The translations under genes and the position numbers were made by a program. This document shows positions 46,801-57,723 of a DNA stretch of 64,000 nucleotides, one piece after another (within the stretch, counting starts at the first letter, position 1; each line of letters opens with the position of its first letter). The notes below the pieces were generated by a model. It saw only the letters and a program-made list of their open reading frames with translations, made no database searches and was not told where the DNA came from. The stretch is taken from contig NC_051103.1 in the NCBI RefSeq assembly GCF_901709675.1, forward strand, positions 8,169,501-8,233,500, written 5' to 3'. Source of the DNA: Syngnathus acus (Eukaryota > Chordata > Actinopteri > Syngnathiformes > Syngnathidae).

Positions 46801-48154
46801 TACTGTTCATCTTGAACATGCGGTGGATGATGGGGAGTTTGCAAAGGGGTCCCAGGTTCAGCTCTTCGTAGCGCTTCTTGTCCTTTAGAGCAGCCAAAGT
46901 CTGCCCCAGCTCGTACAAGGTGCAGACGGATGCCGCCGCTTCAGCCGACTGACAGACAAAGAAGAAGACGACAAAGTCAACAACAAAGGATGACGTAGGA
47001 AAGTTCTCCTTTCATTTGATAGGACTGGCTGCTAACCTGAATGTACATTGAGATCTCTTTCTCCAAGTAGTGAAGGTCGTTCAGGGCCTGAATATTTTGT
47101 GGATTGATCTTTTTGGATTTAAGTTGCATTAACATGCACGTCCTTGCCATCACCTGAGATGAGTCATAGTGATAACAATTAGTGACAGCACATTGACGAT
47201 ATGACACCATTTTCCCCATTCCGTCTCCTGTGTGTTTGTTTTGACAGGCTCCTGTCGACTTAGTCGCAATGTTTCATTGACACCGATTGCAAATGATTCT
47301 TTCGTCAAGCAAGTGTTGGAATGTACCTATTCTGGTTTGCATCTCACCTTCTCTTTGGTGACCAGCTCTCCTTCTGCTGCAAGTTCTCGTCTCACACCCT
47401 CCATCAGACTGCTGAGTACGTCTGGATGTAAATTGGTATACTTTTTACCTTCATCATTCTCCATAGCTTCTATGGCCCGCATATTATCTCCATGTACTTC
47501 TCTCAACTGAGCATGAAAGGCTTTTCTAAAAACAGGAGCACTGAACTCTCCCCGAGTTGCATCACTGGCTTTGCTTGTGCTGGCTCCAGCTGCTTGCTGT
47601 AACCCTGAGGACTGAGCTGATTCTGAATTGAAAGGTGTCCCCGCAGCTTCAAGTGGATCTTGAGCCTGATACATCTTGTGGATCACCCGGTCCCCAATCA
47701 CAACCAGATCATTGTCTAAAGTTGCTACCAGGGCAGCAACAGAAGTGAAGCCCGAAGATTTCCATTTCAGCTTTGAGTCGTATTTCAGTCTGTAGTCTTT
47801 TGACAAATTCTCCAGAAGAAGCCCTTCTGGATATTCTCTCATCATGGCCACTACATTTTCTGCCCTCTTAACCTTCTTTCTTTCCTTCCTTAGTTCGGTG
47901 GCTTCACAAGCCGCACTTGTTCCTGCAGCTCCGTTATTGCACTTGTAGTAGTCCTTGTGAAACACAATTTGTTTCTCGACAACCAAGTCGTCTTTCAAAG
48001 CAGCTAACAGAGCAGCATTGGACTTGAAGCCCAGGTCGGATATGGCTAGGTTACAATGGTATGTCTTCTGGTAGTACAGACCAAGTTTCTTTACGGGGAT
48101 CCCTGCTGGGTGCTGCTTCACCAAGGCCACAATCTTTTCAAAAACATTCTCCAT
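28374..48154 (-). CDS. Giant LOTUS / GHKL-ATPase / NO VEIN (DUF3883) protein
   Basis: 43 coding exons (about 2,833 aa) from ATG 48154 to stop 28374; all phases agree except one exon. Exons: 47348-48154, 47037-47153, 46751-46948, 46517-46657, 46179-46436, 45473-45659, 45229-45395, 45018-45158, 44655-44833, 44398-44570, 44099-44323, 43924-44033, 43498-43722, 43296-43413, 42986-43205, 42756-42903, 42290-42467, 41760-41940, 41373-41499, 41144-41263, 40098-40248, 39075-39187, 38811-38961, 38157-38405, 37643-37849, 36297-36478, 35962-36145, 35602-35744, 35074-35255, 34391-34650, 33823-34318, 33357-33483, 33193-33279, 32915-33100, 32409-32686, 32173-32321, 32007-32091, 31144-31258, 30236-30355, 29876-30157, 29296-29440, 29067-29226, 28374-28802. 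Two N-terminal LOTUS-like repeats precede an ATPase very like plant NO VEIN, then a C-terminal NO VEIN domain. Exon 33823-34318 is one base short (near 34100). Function in animals is not known to me. Confidence 0.85.
40636..41048 (+). mobile_element. Solo LTR, 413 bp, in an intron
   Basis: Starts TGTCATGCC and ends CCTGACA, with an exact 5-bp target duplication GATGC at 40631-40635 and 41049-41053. It contains an AATAAA near 40985 and a TATTTAAG near 40770. It is antisense to the host gene, between the exons at 40248 and 41144. The long reading frame on its + strand is part of the LTR, not a gene. Confidence 0.9.
41760..42903 (-). other. GHKL/HATPase domain exons
   Basis: Exons 42756-42903, 42290-42467 and 41760-41940 encode the ATP-binding core. 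The N box is ELIQNADDN. The next box is LNNETGF, where the usual Asp is Asn; my recollection is that plant NO VEIN has the same change. The glycine-rich lid is GYIGQKGIGFKSVFKVTD, followed by EIHSNGFHLFFD. This is closer to NO VEIN than to Sacsin (which has GLGFNSVY). All residues expected for nucleotide binding in this subfamily are present. Confidence 0.85.
47348..48154 (-). other. First coding exon: two LOTUS/OST-HTH domains
   Basis: Residues ~1-70 (MENVFEKIVALVKQHPAGI ... GLYYQKTYHCNLAISDLGF, then AALLAALKDDLVVE) and ~100-170 (AENVVAMMREYPEGLLLENL, KDYRLKYDSKLKWKSSGF, VAALVATLDNDLVVIGD) show the same pattern: helix, P-x-G-I/L, Y/F-x-x-x-Y, L-x-x-x-GF, then L-x-D-L-V. This is the LOTUS/OST-HTH winged-helix pattern of TDRD5, TDRD7, MARF1 and Oskar, which bind RNA or Vasa-type helicases. 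The two repeats are separated by a charged linker (LRKERKKVKR). The assignment rests on pattern, not on a profile search. Confidence 0.7.
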
Positions 48155-48164
48155 CTTGATTCGT

Positions 48165-49065
48165 TCTGTCAAGTGGAAAAACACATTCAACAATTGACAC
48201 CTTAAAGCAGTTATAAAAAAAAAAACAACATTCAGAACAAGAAAGGTTTGTAAATCTCTAATGTTTGGGTGTTATTTCACGGTAAAAGATCCACATTCAC
48301 CAATTTGGAATTGACAAATCTGATCAGACTATGGACAAGGTTTTGTTTATTTACGGCTGTTACCACGGGATGACTCAGCGTTAGGGAGATACCCAAATCA
48401 TGTGGCCGCCTTTGCAATTAGAGTACGACCTGCACATTCTTGTTAAGTCACAAAGAGGCAAGGCGTACCTTTAAAGCATTGTTGTCTGGAGTTTCAGGAG
48501 GGTGTGCGTTCAATGGAAACCTTTGAAAAAGGCACAGCACCTAGGCTGTAATGGAGACAACATATCCGTTTTCGGGATGTTTTGGACCCAAACCTTTGAG
48601 ACAAAATATGAACTTTGCAAATACTGGTCAAGAAAGAACCCTTGCCCCGGCCGGGTCCCTAAAAAACGAAAAGACACCACAGATGTCGAATGTTGTTCTT
48701 CAAACGAAGTCATTGTTTGACAAAACTGCTCCGTAAAGAAAAGAAAACATGAGCCGGTCTTGATTTTGTGCAACACTTTGTAGCCATATTTTAGCCTCAC
48801 CGTGTCACCAATTGTAACTACATTGCAAAACGAGTCGTTGCAGTAAGTTACCGACCGCGGTGTCTTGTGAAATTGTATTTCAAATCGAGAATATTTTCAT
48901 AATCATCAATCCACGGACTTTGATGTTTTGAACAATGAAGTAACTACAGATACGGTACCCAAGCAAAGCTAAACAAAGAAAAGCGAAATCCCTTTGTCCT
49001 AAAGCAAACGTGTTCCTACCTTTTTTCCTCTTCTCTCTGTCCAGATCAGCTTGAAGCACTGAAAA
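48165..49065 (-). other. 5' UTR exon and first intron of the LOTUS-ATPase-NO VEIN gene
   Basis: A - strand donor (AAAAAAG|GTAGGAA) at 49020 and an acceptor (CCACTTGACAG) ending at 48166, 11 bp before the start codon, suggest a non-coding first exon of roughly 49020-49065. I see no other coding sequence in the interval. Confidence 0.5.
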
Positions 49066-49089
49066 TGAGCCAGAGAGCGTCCTGGTTGG

Positions 49090-49195
49090 GCTTATAAATC
49101 CCTCCCTCGTCCTGTTAGGTTTCCATCTCTGCAGCTAAGGAGAAAGGAAACTGAAAGTAAGAGGCTTGCTACAGGCCTCACTTTCATTTTTCCGG
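49090..49195 (-). promoter_or_regulatory. Candidate core promoter with interferon-stimulated response element
   Basis: The + strand reads GAAAGGAAACTGAAAGT at 49142-49158, with an exact GAAANNGAAA core (GAAACTGAAA, 49147-49156), the ISRE/IRF pattern. A second weaker motif (AATGAAAGTGA on the - strand) lies near 49176-49190. A TATA-like TTTATAAG on the - strand is at about 49092-49099, some 30 bp upstream of the proposed first exon. ISREs work in either orientation, and this distance from a TATA box is typical of interferon-induced genes. Confidence 0.5.
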
Positions 49196-50785
49196 AATAC
49201 AGAATGTGATTACATCCGGATGACATACTCTCTACACACTGTATATGATATGATGTATATATATACATCTGAGAGAAGTTAATATAGCATTTACTAGATA
49301 CAATATAAAAGTATTTTCTCAAATAAATGCTCATACTTGATAAGTAGATTTCTAAGCGATATGGAATTTCTGTCAAACAATCAATAGAAAAGACAATATT
49401 GGACATGAAAATGAATGATGATGTCATATCCATTCAGCCGTCCATTTTGATACTGTTAAATTATTGTTCAAGCACCGCTGCTTAGAATGCCGCAATATAG
49501 TTTGGTGTCTCATCATGAGTTGAGGGAATATAAAAAAAGATGACAAATGAAAGGAAGGTGAATTGGACTATGGACATCTCCATGACCTTATTTGATATTG
49601 TTTCATGTTGCCCACTCTGCATTCATTGCAGCCTGGTCATCCTGGACGAGGGATACTTCCATCTGGTTTCTTATTTTTCCCGTTTTGTGAGTTTTATATA
49701 AATAGATATAAATAAATGTAACTTAACTGGAATGACTAAACCGAGGTCATTTGTTGTTTGTCTTTCCTGCTCAACCCTTGCTGACTCATACGTCATGTGA
49801 TCAGCAAGCAAAATTTATGAGAGCCAAGTGAAACGAAACAGGATTAAGTGCTGTACTGGACTGTGAACTCCCACTTTATTATGCGTGTATTTAAATACCT
49901 AAATCTCCTCTTGCAGGATCAATAAAGTCTATTTTCCTATCAAACTAACTGAGACTCCATTTCCTTTTGTCCATGTTGGGTGCTGCCAAGTTATGAATGC
50001 ATCACCTTTCACTGTGTTAATACAAGATGTGGCGGCTGCAGATTTATGGTGCTAAATCCAATTGCTGCATTTTTTTAATATACATGTAAAATGAGTAAAA
50101 ATATATATTTTCTATTTAGTTGATTCAAAGTTAATGTGAACAAAGCATTGAGGAGGTTAATATAGAGAAAATATAATTCCAAGAAAAGTATTTATTTCAA
50201 AAACAGACAAGTCCAAATAAAAAAAAAAAAGGTAAAATACAATTTTATTTATAGAGCACTTTTAAACAACCACAGCTGCAATAAAGGGCTGTACATGGGA
50301 TCAAACATAAAACACAATAAAGAAAATAAATCAATTAACTTTTTACATCAAAAATACACAAGAAAAGCTCCCCGTCACATTGGCAATTCATTTTCATGAG
50401 ATACTGGAATGGCCGTTGAGTATCAAGGCAACATGCTATGTGTTCCATAATAATAATTAGAATAATTTTTAATTTATTTATTTACATAAACTGCAAATTG
50501 TTTTGTTTGAGGGGACTTTAAACTTGTCTCTTTAACATTGCTTTCAAGGACCAAAACACACGGATTGAAAAACAGGACTAAGGCGTTGCAAATATAAATA
50601 TACCTATTTGAAATCCGTCGATAGGTATGACAAATAGCCTTTTATTCATTTTATTTGCACACTGAAGAGTGTATTTATAAAGCATATAAAAAAAGAACTT
50701 GCTGCCTGGATTTAGCACCAAAAAGATGACCAACACATCTTTTTTTTTTTTTAATCGTGCTCTTGTTGAGCCACTCCATACATAC
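49196..50785. other. Intergenic, AT-rich, no gene seen
   Basis: Between the giant gene's promoter and the SINE I see only AT-rich sequence with poly-A and poly-T runs and short unsupported reading frames. Confidence 0.4.
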
Positions 50786-51117
50786 AGCTCAGTGGCCTAG
50801 TGGTAGAGTGTCCGCCCTGAGACTGGAAGGTTGTGGGTTCAAACCCCGGCCGGCCGGCCGGGTCATACCAAAGACTATAAAAATGGGACCCATTGCCTCC
50901 CTGCTTGGCACTCAGCATTAAGGGTTGGAATTGGGGGGTTAGATCACCAACTGATTCCCGAGCCCGGCGGCACCGCTGCTGCTCACTGCTCCCCTCTCCC
51001 CCAGGGGATGGATTAAAATCACACGGGGATGGGTTCAATGCAGAGGACAAATTTCACCACACCCAGGTGTGTGTGTGACGATCATTGGGACTTTAATCTT
51101 AATCTTTAATCTTAATG
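50786..51117 (+). mobile_element. tRNA-derived SINE (AFC-like), nearly full length
   Basis: The tRNA-like head has box A TGGCCTAGTGG (50793-50803) and box B GGGTTCAAACC (50835-50845). The body has the phrases CATACCAAAGACTATAAAAA and TGCTTGGCACTCAGCATTAAGG. The tail has GTGTGTGTGACGATCATTGG and a TTAATC-type simple repeat. From memory this is the AFC-type SINE of percomorph fishes. No clear target-site duplication was found. Confidence 0.8.
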
Positions 51118-52395
51118 TAGTCACCAAGAACATACAGTACCTTTCAGACATGACTTTGTTGGCTGAACTTTGGCTTCTCATAACCCGGGTCTGAGCATTC
51201 CCACATCGTGTAGGCCCTGCCTGCAAAGGGCAAAGTTGAGTCAGCATGACTTGTGTTGTCATGTGCTGCACGCACACTGCATATGCATCTGTTTGGACGC
51301 TTATTGTAAAGACGTCTTGCAAAAGATGGATGGATGGATGGATGGCCGGCCCTGGTTTTAACAGCCAACCTTCTGGACGCGTCACAGATTACGACGTGCG
51401 TTATTATTGACAGAGGAGCAGCCAACACATCATATTGGAATTGAATAGCAAATTCAATTGTATAGGATTATATTTCAATTGAATGGTATAGGACTGCGTT
51501 GATGATTGATCATGAGCAGAAGCTGCCGGAAGGGTTCGGTGATTAAGCTAACAGGGATGCTTTTGCTAGCGGAACAGCGAGGCAAGCTATCGTTGATCGC
51601 GCGCTGTATAGCTTTTGGGCGATACCCATCGCTGGTATACACAACCAAATACGTAATATTGCTGATGCGTTGGAACCTTACCATTGTCAAAATGGCGAGC
51701 TTTGAAGCGCAAAACTCACTGTTGTTTATTTTGTTTGCTAATACTTCCTGCTAACATGATGGTGCGTTCAGGTTCTCACTAAAAAGTAAGACGTATTACA
51801 ACCCGCATGTTTGCGCGCTTCAACAATTCAAAATATAGACTTCAATTTTATTTTATTTTAACCACAAAAAAACTTACTATACTTATGCTAACCCTGGACG
51901 TTTTTTCAGGGCTTAAAAATGTCCGGGGGAAAAGAGGACGTCTGTTGATGCTATTTTTTGAACCCCCCCAAAAACTTACTCTGCCTGGTCATTTTTTACT
52001 AAATGAAGCCTTACTATACATGGTCAATTTTATTTAAACAAACAAACAAACAAACAAACAAACAAACAAACAAACAAACAAACAAAAAACCCTTACTTTA
52101 TGTAGTCTTTTTTTTTTTTTTTTTTTTTTAACCAAAAAAGCCTTACTATATATATGGTCATACGTATGCTGCATGAACATTTCCGGTCCTGGTCATTTCT
52201 GCCACCTACTGGCTGATAAGCGGAAAACGACACACGACACAACTCGCGTCTTTGATTTCCATCGATTTATTTTTAGCTCACTGGTTCACAACAGCAAAAC
52301 CATGGGAAGACGTTTTGAGAGCATAAAAGCTGAGCCAACCTGTGTTGACCAGCTAGAGTAAACAAAACAATTATTTTATTGATTGATTTTTAGGC
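51118..52395. repeat. Intergenic with ATGG, AAAC and CCTTACTATA repeats
   Basis: (ATGG)n lies at about 51327-51344 and (AAAC)n at 52037-52086, with poly-T after it. From 51870 to 52165 an irregular phrase of the type CTTACTATA...TGGTC followed by poly-T or poly-A recurs about five times. No gene is seen. Confidence 0.5.
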
Positions 52396-52537
52396 GGTGG
52401 GCGTGGCTAAGGCAATGTTGCCTCCCCTTGACGTGCGTCTGCAAGAGAAGTCAATCCGGGGCCCGGATTCCGGGCTGGCCAAAACGGCAGCTGCTGAGAT
52501 TTTCTTCTTCTTCTTGCAATTTGTGCACTTTTCCACA

Positions 52538-54078
52538 ATGACCGAGGCAGACCTGTACATGGTGTACAAAGGGGTATTGCTCCCCACTCTTATACACCCT
52601 CCGCAGAGTTTAAAGCGGTTCGAGACATTCACGTTCCGTCCAGATGACGTTGTCATTGTGACGTACCCCAAGTCAGGTAAGTTGGGACTGTTTTGCATGA
52701 GCTCTCGAAATTGACAAGAAATCTTTCAAAGTAAACGCTCAATAATGGGAGTGAACTCGAAAACACGCGGGGAAGGTCACGTAAAAAGTGGCGCACCTTA
52801 AAGCTGCGTTGCTTCGTATGTCCAGCAGAGGGCAGACTTGCAGCACACCTTTATTTACGACACAGGTATTTCGAAATTACGAACGACGCCCACCCAACTA
52901 GTTTGCACAGGTAGCGTAAGAAGTCGTCACGCGGCAAAAAGGCGTGCTCAGTTAGACTTTGAATCTTTTGATTTATATTATGACCAGGTAACCACAGACG
53001 AGTCAATAAATGCACGCAGTCTCTTGGACATACAAAGAATTTCCCCAAATGTCCTTAAGGTACAACTTGGATGCAAGAAATCATCCCCCTGATCATGAGC
53101 GGTGGAGATCCTGCTTCAGTGGAGACCCTGCACAACTGGGATCGTGTACCCTGGCTGGAGGAGGCTCGCACTTGCAGCCTCAATCTTGATGACAGGCCAT
53201 CACCACGCATGTTCACCACCCATTTCCTTCCCCATATGATGCCACCATCCTTCTTTCAAGTTAAGCCCAAGGTAAGTCACTCTTGTTTACCAGTGTGCTT
53301 TCTTTTTTTTTTTTTTAATGACATTAAAAATTGGCCGATATCTTGACCTCACTCTAGGTCATTTATGTCATGAGGAACCCCAAAGATGTTTTCACATCAT
53401 CCTTCCATTATTGTTCCATGGCCTCCTTCCTGGTTGACCCTGGACCACAGAGCGAGTTTCTCCAAAGGTTCCTCAAAGGGGAAGGTGATTCATCTGCAAC
53501 GTGCATAATCATAGAATCGTATTTTTGTTATGAATTCAATTGCACGATCTGTTTTCCAGTTATATTTGGCTCGATCACGTAAAGAGCTGGCTTGAATATA
53601 AAGAGCGAATATTTTACATCTGCTATGAAGAAATGATAAAGGTAAAAAACAAAACTACAATTCACAGCCATTGTTAAGTGACACTTCCAGATGTGATGTG
53701 ATTTGACTTTTGTTCAATTGAAGGATCTTAAAGACTCTGTGGCCAGACTCGCTCTGTTCCTGGAGAAAACCTTGGACGATGATGTGATTGAAAAGATAGC
53801 AGAGCGATGTGTGTTCAAGAACATGAAAAAGAATAACATGTCCAACTACTCTGCAGTTCCCAATGAAATCATGGACACCACAAAGTCACAATTTCTCAGG
53901 AAAGGTGTGTTGTTAAATCCTTCAATCAAGAATTGGATGACTTTTATTGTATTTCTTTTTTGTTGCAGGAATAGCTGGAGATTGGAAAAACCAACTGACA
54001 GCAGTGGAAGTGCAAAACTTCGATGCTGTTTACAGAGAGAGCATGAAAAATGTTGATTATGAATTTGCGTGGGATTAA
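52538..54078 (+). pseudogene. Cytosolic sulfotransferase (SULT2/SULT3-like), frame broken in exon 4
   Basis: Six exons: 52538-52676, 53060-53271, 53358-53484, 53560-53641, 53724-53904 and 53969-54078. Cytosolic SULTs transfer sulfate from PAPS to phenols, steroids or amines. Seen here: PAPS-binding TYPKSGTTW, NWDRVPWLEE, the VIYVMRNPKD block, FKNMKKNNMSNYS, and RKGIAGDWKNQLT; the C-terminus is EFAWD. Exons 3 and 5 are 127 and 181 nt, the sizes I recall for vertebrate SULT genes. In exon 4 the conserved GSWFDHV region reads as GS then DHV with 7 nt missing near 53574-53576, so the normal splice phase meets TAA at once. With 7 nt more the protein would be 285 aa, the family size. WDRVPWLEE suggests the fish SULT3 group. 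It is either a recent pseudogene, an allele, or an assembly error. Confidence 0.8.
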
Positions 54079-54179
54079 AGGAGCCATTTTAATTAAAGGT
54101 CATTTACAGACAAGCACTTGAACAAGAGATGGCTTGAACATGATCAGCTCATAAAATGTTAAATATGTTCAGTTATTAA

Positions 54180-54185
54180 AATAAA
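54180..54185 (+). terminator. Polyadenylation signal of the sulfotransferase gene
   Basis: AATAAA about 100 bp after the stop codon. Confidence 0.5.
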
Positions 54186-54259
54186 GAGGCAAAAACGTCG
54201 ATGGAGTGCAGACACATAAGTGTGTGTTAAATTAGGGTGAACAGACGTCCTCTTTTTTC

Positions 54260-54535
54260 CAGGCTTTTGACTCGATAGTTTATGAAGCGGTTCATGTAAT
54301 GACGCCAAGCTACCACAAGACGGCAGTGCCCCCATTCACATGTATGTAACCCAGCGTAAAATGAACATGTCCATTTTTCCTTTTCGACCAGTCGTCCGCT
54401 ATGTACACTACACTTCCCAAAAGAAAAGCCGATTCACCCCCCCAAAAATGGCAGAATGGTTTATAACTTTAGCCGGTGATCGGGAGACAATGGTTCGAGC
54501 CCCACACGAAGCATTCTTTAAGACAAAGAGGAAGG
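54260..54535 (-). repeat. Fragment related to the 278-bp repeat and the B-unit right end
   Basis: 54285-54380 is the reverse complement of the start of the 278-bp unit (GGTTACATACATG...). Next to it, 54447-54520 (+) has the tRNA-like GGCAGAATGGTTTATAACTT and GGTTCGAGCCCC seen inverted in the B units. The order matches an inverted copy of about 18460-18690. The rest of the interval to 54970 is AT-rich with a (TA)n run near 54605. Confidence 0.65.
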
Positions 54536-54972
54536 TGATAATAAACCCCACCTATGACTTGGCTGTGTTATAGTGAATCCATATTGACAATAGAATATAA
54601 TATCTATATAAATATATATATATATAGAGCAAATAGTACAATACCCTAGATTTTCATCATAGTTTATTCATAGAAAATTAGCGGGAAAAAACATGCGCTC
54701 TCTGACATGCTCTTATAAAATATAGTACAAGAATAAGTATAGCAGTTATGACATTTCTCGCATTGAGACATCATGTACACTTTAATACTGTAGTATAATA
54801 CAACAAAACACAGAATAACATCAAGGATATTCGGATTGAATTTGAGTCTTGATCATTTCTGATGACGCATATGTGATGGCATTCCCGAAAGATCTCCAAA
54901 AATAGAAGAACGAATATAAAATCCTTGCTCCATGTTGGTAATTTGGGAAAGGATTTGTCCTTTTTTTGATCT

Positions 54973-55333
54973 TCAAATGGCCTGGTGCGGTTCCACCCTG
55001 GAGGTTTGATAATTTGACTCGGCACAACAGCAGCACTGAAGGCAAGGGACCATCATCAAGCTAACGAACGTGACTGGGAAAAGAGAAAAGCCACAATATT
55101 AAGGACACCCAGAAGTCATAGAATACATGCAGTCAGTCACACTTCAAGTTGACTTACTGACAAAGAGGAGGATCACGCAGAAGCCTCCAATTTCAAGTGA
55201 AGTGGCTTCTGACAGATGCTGAAGCTTCTCAAGCACCTTCATGATGTCTCCATCCTCCAGAGCCATCCTTGTACCCACAGAGGAGATCTGCTCAAAATGC
55301 TCTTTTGGGATGGGGAAGATCGCACTTTGCTGG
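54973..55333 (-). CDS. smim5: Small single-pass membrane protein, SMIM5-like (3' exons)
   Basis: Two exons, 55158-55333 and 54973-55073, join in phase (GTC A|TC). The visible part is ~92 residues: EHFEQISSVGTRMALE, then VLEKLQHLSEATSLEIGGF, a membrane segment CVILLFVITFVSLMMVP, then a cysteine cluster QCCCC and a short tail ending EPHQAI. The layout and the phrases VG-R, KLQ-L, LEI--F-VI-LF and the juxtamembrane Cys cluster match SMIM5. The 5' side is a strong acceptor (CATTTCACTTTAG), so the true start must lie in an upstream exon that I could not find. An in-frame ATG at 55266 is a fallback. SMIM5 function is unknown to me. Confidence 0.55.
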
Positions 55334-57600
55334 CTAAAGTGAAATGGAAAAGAAACAGTAAGGGTTAGTTAGTGGCTCTAAAAGCAACATTTTATTTTCA
55401 TGGACGACTCCACCCTTAACCACTCACGGTCTAACTACGTTACAATTATATCCTCCTCTGAAATGATCTTCCAAGCCTGAAAAGAACATTTGCCTTTTAC
55501 CCTTTTGATAAAGACTGCTCACTTATTCATATTTGCCACCTAAACCTGTTTATCAAGACTGTATGAGAAGCCACAGAAAAGAAAACTAACCCTAACGGTG
55601 GGTGTGCATTTGGAGCTATAAACCGGATGGTCTATTTCAAGCCTGCTAGGGCAAGATAAATGCCTGTCATTATCACTGGAGCGGCTGTGTGTGTGTGTGT
55701 GTGTGTGTGTGGATTGCTAAAATGCAGCTCTTCTACCACAGAGCAAGATCTATTTTGCATATCATTTTCGGTGACAGAACGTTCAAGTTAATATGTTAAG
55801 TTAACAATGACAGTGATCATATCAATAGAAATGTGCACCAACTTTGGCTACATCTCCAAATCAAGCTCAACAAATGAGTCACTTTTCAGATCAATCAAAC
55901 AGCAAAAATGACATTCAACATCCTCACTGTGCTAGTCCTCGCAAGTACTTCATGTGCTCTGCACCCGCTTCTGCACGTTTGCAAAACACTACGGGAGCGA
56001 GGGAGGGAATGTCTGTCAAACGGACATGTTGCATGCACTGTGCAGTAGTTAACGTGCTCATTGGAGTTTCAGCTTCACGTGGAACTATGCTCGAGTGACG
56101 TTTGGGACATTTGTGTGTGTTACGAATGCTTGTCGTCATCCAGCACCTACGTGCACTTGATGGCATCATTTTCATGACGAAAACACTCGGAGCGATTTTG
56201 CAAAGGCGGAATCCCATTGGCTGCCATACGTGTCAATCAAACGTACTCCTGCCTCCATGACGGAAAATGATCCGATTCAACAAACACATCAAGTCGTTTG
56301 GACATTTGGAAGTAAGTAAAAGTGGAGGAGGAGCTCCTGTGCATTGCTAAATCTCAAAATATGTTTGACAATATCCAACTTTATTCCCCCCGATTTATAT
56401 TTTGTACATTTGTATATTTTGTCTTTTCACTCTTAGTTGTCAATATTGAAGATATGATTTCATCTTAAAACGGTATATTTTTCAATGAAACTACACGGCT
56501 TCATTTTGACAATATATGTCAATGACATCAATGTGCCACTTTTCAGTCCGACCTACTCCTTTGCCTCAATCAAAACGGATGGAGCAATATTTATAGATAC
56601 AGAAATGGATTTAGTGTGGTTTGGAGCCTTGGCTGTCTTTCCAGCTGTGAAGCACCTGCTAAATGTAGTGAGAAGACTGTGTGACCTCTGTGCCCCTCGC
56701 ATGCTGAATATGATATGTGTACCATTTAATGCGAATGAAGAAAAAAACGTTGCCACCAACACCGACATGTACACGAAGCCAATTTGACTTGTGATAAGAT
56801 GAGAGAACCGTACATGCAGTGCATTTGGTAAACAGCAAGTTAGGAATTGCATACTTACTTCAGTCCAATTTGATCCTCAAATGTTTTGCAGACCTCTTCT
56901 TCAGCGCCTCTTTTTTTCCTCCAGTCGTTGATCGAATTCGCTCAAATTTCAATCAAGACTACTTGCCGGATGTCTGCAAGAGTGCTTTTCGGTCGCTAGT
57001 GTTTTCTGCGAGAACATTTGGTCCAGAGTTGTGTTCAAGTTCCTTGTACTTGTTGTGCCTCTTCTCTTCTCTTCTCTTGTTTCTCTCAAGCCTCTCCCCC
57101 TTTTAACTCCTCCACTTCTCCCCAAAGTGCGGCTTTCACTGCTGCTCTTACTCCCCCTCAGCCGAGCTCTGTCCTGTGTGTAACTCTGAGTGTTCATTCA
57201 CAGTTTTTTTTTTTCCTTCCACCCCTCCCTCTTGGTTGCCAGGAACCAGCTGTGTGAGGGCCTCTTTTTTTTCTTCTGTTTTTGGTCACTGTGGAGACGA
57301 GAGGCCTTCTAAAATGACCACTGGGGTGGTATATGTATTTGAATCCATCTGGTGTCTTGAAAAAAACAAAACAATCCTTTCACGTTGTTAATTGTCAATG
57401 CCAGTAAGAGGACTGACTGGTGTGTTTTATGATGCAAAACAGGACTTCTAGTCATGCACACTTTTGCTCAGAAATGTCGCAATCATTTTATGGACAACAT
57501 TTCTTGACCATAAGAGGTGTTTGGTAACCTCAGTATTAAATGTTATCTTGCAGACCTCGCAGCAATATCATTGGGCCTCTTGAGGGGAAAAAAAATCTAG
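55334..57600. other. Upstream of the SMIM5-like gene, no further gene seen
   Basis: Holds a (GT)n run at 55687-55711 and a pyrimidine-rich stretch near 57060-57130. Unsupported reading frames lack splice signals or recognisable content. The missing first exon of the SMIM5-like gene should be here. Confidence 0.4.
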
Positions 57601-57646
57601 CTCCACCATAAGAGGGAGGAACTGGCTTGACATTGAATCATGACCC

Positions 57647-57652
57647 TTTATT
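57647..57652 (-). terminator. Polyadenylation signal of enpp7 copy A
   Basis: TTTATT on the + strand, 72 bp past the stop codon of the left enpp7 copy. Confidence 0.5.
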
Positions 57653-57723
57653 TGATATTTTACATGTAAGTGCTTTTGTGCTATGTCTAAAAGTGACATA
57701 GTACGTCCAGAACATTTCAGGCT

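Noticed and set aside
55844-56852. Several 80-100 residue reading frames upstream of the SMIM5-like gene
   Set aside because: No splice context, no recognisable motifs, and overlaps on both strands.
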